Assembly (NCBI RefSeq): GCF_943181415.1 | Contig: NZ_CALPBZ010000002.1 | Location: 124,001-188,000, forward strand | DNA length: 64,000 nucleotides | Reading direction: 5' to 3' | Source of the DNA: Microbacterium sp. Marseille-Q6648 | GTDB lineage: Bacteria; Actinomycetota; Actinomycetes; Actinomycetales; Microbacteriaceae | In this document: piece by piece, positions 18,337 through 26,154 of the stretch | Numbering within the stretch: the stretch's first letter is position 1 | How the letters are laid out: the number at the start of each line of letters is the position of its first letter | Made by a program: the position numbers and the translations under genes | The notes under the pieces: generated by a model | What the model was told of the DNA's origin: nothing | Database searches by the model: none | Seen by the model: the letters and a program-made list of their open reading frames with translations, nothing else

Positions 18337-19096
18337 ATGGCGAAACGCGGCGGTGCCCCCCGCAGACCCCCACGACCGGGGCGTCCGGGCGGCGCGGGGC
18401 GCACGGCCGGTCGCGGCTCGACCCCGAAGACCGGGGCCTCGAAGCCCTCCCGTCCTCGCTCGCGCACGGCACCCGATGCGCCAGCGCCGTCATCGCCCCT
18501 TCCCCCGGCCCTTCCGCCTGGGCGCCATCCCCGGCGCCACCCCCGGCAAGTGGATCGACGTGTGGCAGGAGCGGATGCCGGGCGTCGATCTGGTCCTCGA
18601 ACCTCTCGCGGTGGCGGAACAGCTGCACGCGCTCGCGGAACGGACGGTCGACGCGGCCCTGGTGCGCCTGCCCCTGGAGGCGGATGACGTCCACGTCATC
18701 CGCCTCTACGACGAGATGCCGGTCGTGGTCGCCGCCGCCGAGTCTCACCTCACCGCGGCGGACGAGCTCTCCCTCGCCGACCTGGCGGGCGAGATCGTGC
18801 TGACCCCGCGCGACGACGTCCTCGGCGTGATCGTCCCCGGCGCCGTCCCACCCGCCTTCGGCGTCCCGGCCGACACCGCCGAGGCCATCGCGACCGTCGC
18901 CGCCGGCGTCGGGGTCGTCATCGTGCCGATGTCGCTCGCACGCCTGCACCGCCGCAAGGACGTCGAATACCGTCCCCTGGCGGACGGCCCGGTCTCGACG
19001 GTGGCCTTGGCCTGGCCTGTCCATGACCCGTCGCCCTTCGTCGAGACATTCATCGGCATCGTGCGGGGACGCACGGCCAACTCCTCGCGCGACTGA
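18337..19096 (+). CDS. LysR-type substrate-binding-domain protein, apparent frameshift
   Basis: The ATG at 18337 opens a basic, Pro/Gly-rich N-terminus (MAKRGGAPRRP), but this frame loses sense near base 18500. The rest of the protein, from FRLGAIPGATPGKW to GRTANSSRD, lies one frame further on. It looks like a LysR substrate-binding domain without its DNA-binding half, a type I recall from Microbacteriaceae beginning with the same N-terminus. Removing one base near the C-run at about 18500-18504 would join the two parts. Alternatively translation could start at ATG 18476 in the second frame. It is either a sequencing error or a recent mutation. Ligand unknown. Confidence 0.7.
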
Positions 19097-19121
19097 CCGC
19101 AACCCGCCCGCACGAAGAAGA

Positions 19122-19155
19122 GGGATGTCGCCGACCTGGGTCTCTGCGACATCCC
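19122..19155. terminator. 10-bp hairpin between convergent genes
   Basis: GGGATGTCGC and GCGACATCCC form a perfect 10-bp stem with a 14-nt loop, 25 bases after the LysR-type stop and before the facing TPR-CHAT gene. It could end transcription from either side, or be the first stem of the structured element that follows. Confidence 0.55.
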
Positions 19156-19156
19156 C

Positions 19157-19256
19157 CGGAACGACCCGCGACGACCGCGCGTTCTTCGCACCCCCAGCGG
19201 TCGTCGGTGCCCCCAGTGCCCGGGGACCCCACCTCCGAGCTGCGTGGGTCGTTCCG
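19157..19256 (+). ncRNA. Candidate structured RNA with C-rich loops
   Basis: An outer 11-bp stem, CGGAACGACCC (19157-19167) with GGGTCGTTCCG (19246-19256), encloses a 10-bp stem CGACGACCGC (19169-19178) with GCGGTCGTCG (19197-19206). The inner loop holds CCCCC, and a second CCCCC run follows in the remaining multiloop. Two perfect nested stems in 100 bases are unlikely by chance. Unpaired C runs on the plus strand recall the actinobacterial 6C RNA class, but I cannot confirm a match. It might instead be a complex terminator or the target of a regulator. No clear promoter is visible. Confidence 0.4.
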
Positions 19257-19283
19257 AAGTGAAGGAGCCCCGTACCGGCGCCC

Positions 19284-19293
19284 TGATACATCG
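19284..19293 (+). repeat. TGATACATCG copy, left of CHAT/S8 unit
   Basis: TGATACATCG, preceded by CCC, lies 25 bases beyond the TPR-CHAT stop. The same 10-mer preceded by CCG occurs at 24434-24443, upstream of the sigma gene, in the same orientation. The pair frames the four-gene unit. Confidence 0.5.
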
Positions 19294-19318
19294 ACCGCGG
19301 AGAAGTTCTTCCGGTTCG

Positions 19319-21784
19319 TCAGAACCCCGCCCCGTGGGACTGGAAGGGCGCGATGATGCCGGTTCGAGCGGATGCCGCGGCGAGCGCTTCGGCGGGCGCG
19401 AGACCCGCGGCGAGCTCCGCGTGCATCGCCCCCAGCAGCTCGCACGCAGCGTCGTCGGCGACGACGACCGGGGCGGCCACCACGCAGCGGGTGCCCGCGT
19501 GGAGCCAGACGCGCGTCATGCCGATCGCCTCCTCGCCCCATCTCACCGACGAACGGCCGACTTCGCACGCCGACAGCACGACCGTGTCCGGCACGGTCGG
19601 GATGCGGTCGATGTCGTAGCCGAAGAGGGCGCCGTCGGCCAGCTCGAGGCCCGAGAACAGCGGGTTGTCCACCGCGTGCCGGCCGTGGGCCGCGATGTGC
19701 AGGACGTCCACCTCGCCGGCGAGGCGGGTCACCGCGTCGACCCGGGCGTCGGCGTCGTCGAGCACCGTCGCCGCCGGCCACGACCGCGCGGCCCGCTCGA
19801 TCTCCTCCCGCCCGCGTGATACCCGCGGTCCGACGGCGAACCCCGCGCGGGCGGCGGCGGCGGTGCCCGCCCGCAGCGCCACCCACCTCGTCGCCGAGAC
19901 GGCGAGGGTGAACACGCGGCCGCGCAGGGCCGGCAGCATCCCCCACGGCATGCCGTTGAGCACCCCGGGAGCGGTGATGACGAGCCGGCGCGCGTCGGTT
20001 CCCGCGAGCGCCGGCTCGACCAGGGCGCGAGAGAGGGTCTGCAGCCGGGCGTCGAGGGAGTCCTGCACGACACGGGCGAGGGGACCGGTGCGCACGGCGG
20101 CGCTGACGTCCAGGTCCGCCCGCAGCCCCGCCGAGGCGGAGCGCACGAGCGGCCAGTGGGGGATGTCGTGCACCTGCGCGCCCCGCGCGGTGACGACGAC
20201 GCATGCGACGCGCTCGGCGCTCCAGACGTAGCTGAGCACCGCGGTGTCGTCGTCGAGGGCGGCCGCGACGGCATCCATCGAGGCATGCTCCTCGACGCCT
20301 CCTCCCCCGGTGTCGCTCCACTGCCGGCGTCGCAGGCGGTCGTGCAGCTCGACCGCCCGGGGGCTCGCGAGCCAGTCCGCGTCGCCGGCGTCGGCGCGCA
20401 GGGCACGCAGCTCCGCCAGGTCGGCCGCGGCGGCCGAGTCCGGCGAGGGACGCACGGGCACCACCCGCTGACTGAAGTGACGGGCCCGCTCGGACCATTC
20501 GAAGAGCACCTCGGGGCGCCCGGCGCGCAGCGCCGAGGACAGCCCCGCCATCATGAGCGGCCGCCCGTGCATGACCACGGCGCTCTGCAGGTCGAGGCTG
20601 GCTGCGCTGACCTGCCACCGGGCCAGCTCGTCGAGCCCCTCGGCTGCGCGGCGCCGCGCCGGGGCCTCGCGTCCGGTCGCGAGGGCATCCCGCACCCGCA
20701 CGCGATGGGCGAGGAGCCGTACGTCGATCGGCGCGTCGCGGGGAAGCCGGGGCGCGCGGGCGGGCAGCACACCGCGCAGGCGCCCTGCCAGCTCCACGGC
20801 GATCGCATCGGCGGCGAAGCCGCGCGCGCGCAGGGACGCCGCCACCTGGACGATCTCGTCGGCGGGCGGCAGTCGCCGTGCCGTGGGCGCCGGGAGTCCG
20901 TCGCGGTCGACGACGCCGTCGGCGAGCTGCGCGCGCACCCGGACGCCGTCCGCGCGCGCGGCCCACGCCTCGCTGTCGACCGTGCGGAACCGGCGTGCGG
21001 CGGCGGCCGCGGTCCGCGCCGCGGCCGCGGGGTCGTGGGCGAGGAGGGAGCGGGCCAGGTGCAGCTCGGCCTCGCCGCGCGCCTGCTGCATGCGGTGGGC
21101 GCCGAAAACGCGCGCCACGCGCTCCAGAGCGCGCTCGGCCTCGGTGGTGAGCCCGGCATCGCGCAGCACCTCGGCGCGGTCGAGATCGCAGATGGCGACG
21201 TTGACGGCCGAGGCGTGCTCCATGACACCGCGCGCCTCGGCCATCGCCTCGAGAGCACGCACGAGGTCGCCCTCGAGCAGCGACACGTAGCCGGCGTTGT
21301 GGACCGCCATCGCCCGCTCGACCTCGTCGCCCGCGGCGGCGTAATCGGCGGCTGCGCGCTCGAGATCGGCGCGGGCGGCGGCGAAGTGGCCGGCCTGCAT
21401 GTGCGCGACGCTGCGGTTGATGAGCATGGGCGTGCGGTGCTCGCGGTCGTCGCCGATGCGCGCGATCCCCCGGTCGAACCGGGCGACGGCGGCGGCGAGG
21501 TCGCCGCGCTCGAGGGCGAGCAGCCCGAGCTGTCCTTCGAGCATCGCCGATGTGGCCGGCGACAGCCCCCGGTGCCGGAGGGCCTGCAGACACATCTGCT
21601 CCGCTGTCGCGGGGTCCCCCTGCCGGATGACGAGCGCGGCGAGCGATCCGGTGATGCGCGCGCTCAGGTCCGCGTCGGACGACCGGTCGGCCGCGAGCTG
21701 CAGGAGCCGGCGCGCGGCCGCGTTCCGGCCGGCGTTCAGATGGCCCCGTCCGCGCTTGTACAGCTCCGTCGCCGAAAGCGTCAT
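19319..21784 (-). CDS. TPR-CHAT caspase-like protease
   Basis: Cytoplasmic protein of 821 aa. Residues about 5-330 are helical TPR-like repeats (for example ARRLLQLAADRSS, AVARFDRGIARIG, AHNAGYVSLLEGD-type helices). A helical middle leads to a C-terminal CHAT domain (about 500-815), a caspase/separase-related cysteine protease fold. The catalytic pair is present: His700 in IAAHGRH and Cys740 in LSACEVG. No signal peptide. It is the last gene of a four-gene minus-strand unit, 21 bp after the subtilisin. TPR-CHAT proteins elsewhere are activated by a partner and cut specific proteins; a target here is not known. TGAGGGG just before the ATG may be its ribosome site. Confidence 0.9.
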   Translation of the reverse strand: MTLSATELYKRGRGHLNAGRNAAARRLLQLAADRSSDADLSARITGSLAALVIRQGDPATAEQMCLQALRHRGLSPATSAMLEGQLGLLALERGDLAAAVARFDRGIARIGDDREHRTPMLINRSVAHMQAGHFAAARADLERAAADYAAAGDEVERAMAVHNAGYVSLLEGDLVRALEAMAEARGVMEHASAVNVAICDLDRAEVLRDAGLTTEAERALERVARVFGAHRMQQARGEAELHLARSLLAHDPAAAARTAAAAARRFRTVDSEAWAARADGVRVRAQLADGVVDRDGLPAPTARRLPPADEIVQVAASLRARGFAADAIAVELAGRLRGVLPARAPRLPRDAPIDVRLLAHRVRVRDALATGREAPARRRAAEGLDELARWQVSAASLDLQSAVVMHGRPLMMAGLSSALRAGRPEVLFEWSERARHFSQRVVPVRPSPDSAAAADLAELRALRADAGDADWLASPRAVELHDRLRRRQWSDTGGGGVEEHASMDAVAAALDDDTAVLSYVWSAERVACVVVTARGAQVHDIPHWPLVRSASAGLRADLDVSAAVRTGPLARVVQDSLDARLQTLSRALVEPALAGTDARRLVITAPGVLNGMPWGMLPALRGRVFTLAVSATRWVALRAGTAAAARAGFAVGPRVSRGREEIERAARSWPAATVLDDADARVDAVTRLAGEVDVLHIAAHGRHAVDNPLFSGLELADGALFGYDIDRIPTVPDTVVLSACEVGRSSVRWGEEAIGMTRVWLHAGTRCVVAAPVVVADDAACELLGAMHAELAAGLAPAEALAAASARTGIIAPFQSHGAGF

Positions 21785-21805
21785 CCCCTCAGCATGGCCC
21801 GCCGC

Positions 21806-23275
21806 TCACTCCTGACGCGAGTGGTCCGCCTGCGCGAGGTCCTCTCGCACGCGCGACACCGCCTCGTCCCACACGAGGCCTTCGCCGCGCATCCGCGCGA
21901 TCCTCCCCGCGACCACGGGCGCCGCGAACGACGTGCCGCTCCACACCGCGAAGCCCCCGCCGAAATCGTCGGCGTCCAGAGTCTCGCGACGACGGTGGAA
22001 CCGGTCGTCCCGCATCCCGGCCTGCACGCTCCCCTCGAACGACACCGGCACGGTCGAGACGAGCGATACGCCCGGCGCGTAGACATCCACCCAGTCGCCG
22101 ACGTTCGAGAACATCGCCACCGATGTGCCCGAGGGGTTGAGCGCCCCCACCGCCAGGTGTCCCGGATCATCGGGAGCCAGCGAAGCCGGCGCCGCCGGAC
22201 GATCGGTGGCCTCGTTGCCCGCCGAGCAGACGACGACGCACTCCGTCCCCCGGATCCTCTCGAGCAGCCGCCCGATCTCCGACAGCGTCTGCGCCTCGCC
22301 GGGGGTCTCGTGGAAGAAGCCGAACGACAGGTTGAGCACCGCGACCGGAGTCTTCGCCATGAACTGCAGGAGGCGCCCGAGGGCGGCGATCACTTCGCTT
22401 TCGAGGATGATGCCCTCGCCGTCTGCGATGCGGATCGGGAGGATGCGCGCGTCGGGGCACTCCTGCCGGATGAGACCGGCGATGAACGTGCCGTGGCCGG
22501 CCGCATCGTCGAGGAGTCCGTCCAGCGGCTGACCGAGCGTGGGATGCCGCTCGGGGTCGGTGGCGGGGTCATCCAGCCCGATCGGCTCGCCCCCGTCGAG
22601 GTACGGAGGCACCAGGACGTCGCCGCGGAACCACGGATGGGTGCCGCACCCGGTGTCGAGGATCGCCACCACCGGACGATCCTTCGCCGACGACCTGCGG
22701 GGCTCGGGTCCCACGTAGGTCACCGGCTGCCTCCCGCCGAACCCGAGGGCGGCATAGCTGTCGATGCCCACTCCGGCGGCGTTGGCCTTGAAGGGGTTCG
22801 CCTTGAACGGGTTCGCCTTGAACGGGTTCGCTTTGAACGGATTCGCCTTGAACGGGTTCGCTTTGAACGGATTCGCCTTGAACGGGTTGAGGCCCATCGA
22901 GTCCGTGCTGATCACGTGGTTCAGGCTCACACCGTCGCCGTTGAGCCGCGCCTGGCGCAGGATCTGCCACGCGTCCGGCGTCGTGGCCGGCCGCGTGCGG
23001 TCGGGGGCGGTGGTGATCCTCACCCGCACCGACTGCGCCGCCCCCGTCGTCCGCTCGCTCCACTCCGGCAGAGGGTCCGAGAGCCCCGGGAACTCCAGCT
23101 GCCAGCCGGCCGCCCTCGCGAGCTCTTCGATGTCGCCGAGGTCGTTCACGGTGCGTCGCTCGGTGTCCACGAGAAGCTCGTCGGCGACGTAAAGGGTGGG
23201 GAAGACCGTCCCCTTCGGCTCCCCCGCCGGATCGAGCTCCGCGATCCGCAGTGTCTCGCTGTCCTGCCAGCCCAT
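21806..23275 (-). CDS. S8 subtilisin-like protease with NPFKA repeats
   Basis: Serine protease of 489 aa with a complete triad: Asp207 (AILDTGCGTHP), His261 (GHGTF) and Ser449 (SGTSFAAP). Residues 1-129 form an N-terminal domain with no signal peptide or membrane segment, so unlike most subtilases it should stay in the cytoplasm. Residues 130-164 are seven exact NPFKA repeats joining that domain to the protease. AAGAGGGG lies upstream of the ATG at 23275. The gene sits between the small protein (34 bp) and TPR-CHAT (21 bp). The linker could be a site where another protease, such as CHAT, releases the enzyme; this is a hypothesis. Confidence 0.92.
   Translation of the reverse strand: MGWQDSETLRIAELDPAGEPKGTVFPTLYVADELLVDTERRTVNDLGDIEELARAAGWQLEFPGLSDPLPEWSERTTGAAQSVRVRITTAPDRTRPATTPDAWQILRQARLNGDGVSLNHVISTDSMGLNPFKANPFKANPFKANPFKANPFKANPFKANPFKANAAGVGIDSYAALGFGGRQPVTYVGPEPRRSSAKDRPVVAILDTGCGTHPWFRGDVLVPPYLDGGEPIGLDDPATDPERHPTLGQPLDGLLDDAAGHGTFIAGLIRQECPDARILPIRIADGEGIILESEVIAALGRLLQFMAKTPVAVLNLSFGFFHETPGEAQTLSEIGRLLERIRGTECVVVCSAGNEATDRPAAPASLAPDDPGHLAVGALNPSGTSVAMFSNVGDWVDVYAPGVSLVSTVPVSFEGSVQAGMRDDRFHRRRETLDADDFGGGFAVWSGTSFAAPVVAGRIARMRGEGLVWDEAVSRVREDLAQADHSRQE
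22784..22888 (-). repeat. Seven 15-bp repeats encoding NPFKA
   Basis: Seven head-to-tail units of 15 bp each encode Asn-Pro-Phe-Lys-Ala. They differ only at synonymous sites (AAC/AAT, CCC/CCG, AAG/AAA, GCG/GCC), so the peptide is conserved while the DNA has drifted. This implies selection on the peptide. Confidence 0.95.
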
Positions 23276-23309
23276 GCGATTCCCCTCTTCTGGCGATCCG
23301 TCTCGCCGG

Positions 23310-23780
23310 TCACACCTCGAACTGCGGCGTCTGGAAGTCCTTCAGCTCGCCGCCGGCGTCGCGGACGACGATCCGCAGCCGCGAGACGCCGGGCGGAACA
23401 TCCTCGAAGGCGAACCGGCCGTGCTCACTCGGATCGGCCGACCATTCGCGTTCTCCCTGCACGACCCGCACGGCGAGGGCCTCGGCGTCGGACCAGCCGT
23501 CGATACGGCGTCCCCCGCCCTCGGTCGCCGTCACGTGCAGCAGCACGGTGGTCTGCCCGTCGCTGAACTGCAGCGTGGCCGTATCGGTCTCACCGCGGAC
23601 GGCGGCGAGCGCCGACCCTTCGACGAGGGTGAGCAGCGCGTACTCGCGCGACAGATCCTCCACGGCGACAGCAGCGACCATCCGGTCGACCAGATCGGCC
23701 GGTACCGGATCGACCCGCTCCCACACCGCGCGCAGCCGTGCGAACAGGGCCGCGTCGGCGGCGGAGTCTTCATCCACCAT
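23310..23780 (-). CDS. Small protein of unknown function in CHAT/S8 unit
   Basis: 156-aa protein I do not recognise. The first half is acidic and helical (LFARLRAVWERVDPVPADLVDRM), the second half is beta-rich and ends in FEDVPPGVSRLRIVVRD, a pattern seen in carboxypeptidase-regulatory-like or prealbumin-like folds. No signal peptide or membrane segment. The ATG at 23780 has GGAGGGAGGA upstream and overlaps the sigma-factor end by 11 bp, so the two are coupled. A gene in this place, next to a sigma factor, is often its inhibitor; that would make it a candidate anti-sigma or adaptor, but no known anti-sigma motif is visible. Confidence 0.75.
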   Translation of the reverse strand: MVDEDSAADAALFARLRAVWERVDPVPADLVDRMVAAVAVEDLSREYALLTLVEGSALAAVRGETDTATLQFSDGQTTVLLHVTATEGGGRRIDGWSDAEALAVRVVQGEREWSADPSEHGRFAFEDVPPGVSRLRIVVRDAGGELKDFQTPQFEV

Positions 23781-24387
23781 GGTCGTCCTCCCTCCACCCG
23801 GCACCGGCCAGAGCGGTGCGGAGCTTTCCCAGACAGCGCTGCCTCGTCGGGCCGATGGAGCCCACCGGCATCGACAGGTCCGCGGCGATGCGGGCGTAAT
23901 CGGGGCGTTCCTCGAACGCGACGATGCGCAGCAGCCGCCGGCAGCGGTCGTCGAGCGTCCCCACCGCATCCCACAGCCGACGGGTCTCGTCGTCGTGGGC
24001 GGCGGTCTGCTCGGCGGATTCGTGGACGGGAAGGTGCGGTTCGAGGGTCGCCGTCTCGGCGGGGTCGGCGCGGCGCTGCAGCTTGCCGACGCGCCATGCC
24101 TCGCGCCTCGCGCACATGGTCAGCCACCCCGACACCGCCTGGGCGTCCACGATCGACGCGTGGCGACGAACGAGCGTCAGCCACGTCGTCTGCACGACGT
24201 CTTGGGCGAGGGCGTGGTCGAGGCCGTAGGAGCGCACGACGTGCCACAGCGGCGGAGTCATCAGCCGCACCAGGTCATCCATGGCGCGCGCGTCGCCCTC
24301 GCGCCAGCGCACGAACAGCGCGGCCGCTCGCTCCCAGCGCGGCGGCTCGGCTCCTTCGACGGGCGCGTCGGGTTGCGCATGCGTCAT
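23770..24387 (-). CDS. ECF-like RNA polymerase sigma factor
   Basis: 205-aa sigma-70-family protein. Region 2 spans about residues 25-95 (AMDDLVRLMTPPLWHVVRSY, then AQDVVQTTWLTLVRR and WLTMCARREAWR). Region 4 (about 145-200) contains the helix-turn-helix YARIAADLSMPVGSIGPTRQRCLGKLR. No anti-sigma-like extension. It is the first gene of the unit, so it could drive its own operon. ATG 24387 is preferred because a CACAAT hexamer lies 7 nt upstream; an ATG three codons earlier (24396) is possible. It diverges from the amidotransferase at 24527. Confidence 0.9.
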   Translation of the reverse strand: MTHAQPDAPVEGAEPPRWERAAALFVRWREGDARAMDDLVRLMTPPLWHVVRSYGLDHALAQDVVQTTWLTLVRRHASIVDAQAVSGWLTMCARREAWRVGKLQRRADPAETATLEPHLPVHESAEQTAAHDDETRRLWDAVGTLDDRCRRLLRIVAFEERPDYARIAADLSMPVGSIGPTRQRCLGKLRTALAGAGWREDDHGG

Positions 24388-24394
24388 GACGCCC

Positions 24395-24400
24395 ATTGTG
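24395..24400 (-). promoter_or_regulatory. Candidate leaderless -10 of sigma gene
   Basis: CACAAT on the minus strand lies 7 nt before the ATG at 24387. The first base departs from the usual T. TGTATC a little further upstream is an alternative. Confidence 0.3.
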
Positions 24401-24433
24401 TCCACACCGATACAGAGTGCGATAGGGGGCCCG

Positions 24434-24443
24434 TGATACATCG
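24434..24443 (+). repeat. TGATACATCG copy, right of CHAT/S8 unit
   Basis: Second direct copy of the flanking 10-mer (12 of 13 bases match when the preceding three are included). It lies 38 bases beyond the outer sigma ATG candidate. Confidence 0.5.
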
Positions 24444-24513
24444 CGCGGCCGCCGTTCGCGGCATCCGATGACGAACGACGTCGGCCGCCGCCGGCACGTC
24501 GCCGGGCGCGGCC

Positions 24514-24519
24514 TAGAAT
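24514..24519 (+). promoter_or_regulatory. Leaderless -10 of amidotransferase gene
   Basis: TAGAAT lies 7 nt before the ATG at 24527, with no ribosome binding site between. Confidence 0.5.
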
Positions 24520-24526
24520 CTTCGGC

Positions 24527-25288
24527 ATGACGACCGCTCCGCTGCTCTACGTCTGCGCGCGGCCGCAGCAGGACGCCGCGCACGCCGAGTACGAGTCCTT
24601 CCGTCAGGCGATGGGGCTGGCGACGTCGCAGCTGGACCGCCTCGACCTGGTGCGCGAGCCGCTCCCCGGGGACGTTCTCGATCGCCACAGCGGCATCGTC
24701 GTGGGCGGGAGCCCCTTCAACGTCACGGATCCGGAATCGACCAAGACCGACGCTCAGCGCGGAGTCGAAGCGGGGCTCGAGCGGATCGCCGCCGGCATCG
24801 CCTCGGGAGACGGACCCGCGGCGATGTTCACGTGCTTCGGAATCGGCGTGGTGACCCGGATGCTGGGGGGCGAAGTCAGCCGCGCCTTCCCCGAAGACAC
24901 CGGTCCGGTGACCGTGGCCCTCACGTCCGCGGGAACCCGCGACCCCCTCTTCGGCGAGCTCGCGCCGCGCTTCAAGGCGCTCACCGCGCACAAGGAGGGG
25001 ACGGGAGTCCTGCCTCCGGGCGCGGTGCAGCTGGCCTCCGGCAGCGGGTGCCCGGTCCAGGCGTACCGGATCGGCGACCGCCTGTACACCACGCAGTTCC
25101 ACCCCGAGCCGACGCCCGAGGCGTTCGTGGCGCGCATGACGGTGTACCGCAACGACGGCTACTTCGACGCCTCGGCGTTCGACGAGGTCGCGGACCGCGT
25201 GCGCGCGGCACCCGTCAACGAGCCGCAGGAGCTCCTACGGCGGTTCGCGCGCCGATTCGGCCCTTCCCCGAGCGACCTTCCCGCGTAG
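24527..25288 (+). CDS. Class I glutamine amidotransferase-like protein
   Basis: 253-aa protein with a class I (triad) amidotransferase fold. The nucleophile is Cys103 in MFTCFGIGV; the usual elbow is GxCxG, and here Phe-Gly-Ile-Gly follows the Cys. His192 and Glu194 lie in QFHPEP. The protein probably hydrolyses glutamine or a related amide and stands without a synthase partner, as in GMP-synthase-like stand-alone proteins. Cytoplasmic. Its 3' end overlaps the convergent TspO-like gene by 74 bp. The partner substrate is unknown. Confidence 0.85.
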   Translation: MTTAPLLYVCARPQQDAAHAEYESFRQAMGLATSQLDRLDLVREPLPGDVLDRHSGIVVGGSPFNVTDPESTKTDAQRGVEAGLERIAAGIASGDGPAAMFTCFGIGVVTRMLGGEVSRAFPEDTGPVTVALTSAGTRDPLFGELAPRFKALTAHKEGTGVLPPGAVQLASGSGCPVQAYRIGDRLYTTQFHPEPTPEAFVARMTVYRNDGYFDASAFDEVADRVRAAPVNEPQELLRRFARRFGPSPSDLPA

Positions 25289-26060
25289 ACCGCAGCCAGA
25301 AGACCACGCCGGCGACGAGGATCACCAGGGCCACCACGATGGCGGTGGCTCCGATCACGGCGCTCGGCGGCTCGTCGGCCAATCGGCCGACGGCCAGCCA
25401 CGACAGGCCCCACGTCAGCGCCAGCGTGGGCGCCAGCCGTCCCGACACTGCAGCGATGGAGACTCCGATCACCGCGACGACGGCGAGCACCGCGACGCCC
25501 CACAGGTCGGCGGCGTCCGCCCACGACGGATCGCCGATCTGCGTCAGCCACGCAGTGGTGTTCGCCACCGTGGCCAGCGTCACCCACCCGAGGTGCAGAC
25601 CGGTCACGCCGTCGATGAGGATGCGTCCCACCCAGCCGCGCGGGGGCGCCACGACGACCGCCCGGCGGAAGGTCAGGGCGAGCGCGATCAGCAGCACGAC
25701 GATCATCAGCACGGTCAGCGGCAGCGTCAGGAACTGCGCCGTCACCAGCCACAGGCCGTTGAGCACCATGGTCGCCGCGATCCACGGGCCGAGCGCCCGC
25801 TGACGCTCATCCGTGCGCTGCCCGGGCAGCGCCTGCCACACGGTATAGGCGATCAGTCCGAGGTAGATGACCGACCAGATCGAGAACGCCTGCGTCGCCG
25901 GAGCGAGGTACGACCCGTCGGCGTCGAGGGCTCCGTCCTGCAGATCCTGCACGGGAGTGCCCCCGAACAGGCCCGTTCCGACCATTGCGGCGATGAGCAT
26001 GAAGCACGCCGCCGCGATGACACCGATCTGGCGGACGACGTCACGCGGTTCACCGTTCAT
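25215..26060 (-). CDS. TspO/MBR-like (tryptophan-rich sensory) membrane protein
   Basis: Membrane protein of 281 aa with seven or eight hydrophobic segments. The AFSIWSVIYLGLIAYTVWQALP stretch near residue 62 and the later Trp-rich helices (LNGLWLVTAQF, HLGWVTLATVAN, LTWGLSWLAVG) resemble the tryptophan-rich sensory proteins of actinobacteria, which are longer than classical TspO. The role may be binding of porphyrin-like ligands or simply unknown. ATG 26060 has a -10 TAGGTT 7 nt upstream. The last 25 codons overlap the facing amidotransferase gene. Confidence 0.65.
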   Translation of the reverse strand: MNGEPRDVVRQIGVIAAACFMLIAAMVGTGLFGGTPVQDLQDGALDADGSYLAPATQAFSIWSVIYLGLIAYTVWQALPGQRTDERQRALGPWIAATMVLNGLWLVTAQFLTLPLTVLMIVVLLIALALTFRRAVVVAPPRGWVGRILIDGVTGLHLGWVTLATVANTTAWLTQIGDPSWADAADLWGVAVLAVVAVIGVSIAAVSGRLAPTLALTWGLSWLAVGRLADEPPSAVIGATAIVVALVILVAGVVFWLRSTREGRSGKGRIGARTAVGAPAAR

Positions 26061-26067
26061 GATGACG

Positions 26068-26073
26068 AACCTA
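26068..26073 (-). promoter_or_regulatory. Leaderless -10 of TspO-like gene
   Basis: TAGGTT on the minus strand lies 7 nt before the ATG at 26060. Confidence 0.45.
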
Positions 26074-26154
26074 CGACCGTCGCGGTGCACCTGCACCCGC
26101 TTGACACGGCGTCATCGAACTGGCAACGGATTCAGGATGCCCCGGGCGACGGAT

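Noticed and set aside
22784-22888. CRISPR-like array of short repeats
   Set aside because: Units are 15 bp without spacers and encode NPFKA in frame within a conserved protease gene.
20156-23566. Plus-strand open frame of 1136 codons across the CHAT and S8 genes
   Set aside because: It is antisense to two genes with intact catalytic motifs. Its own translation is Arg/Gly/His-rich and shows no domain. Such long antisense frames arise from extreme third-position GC.
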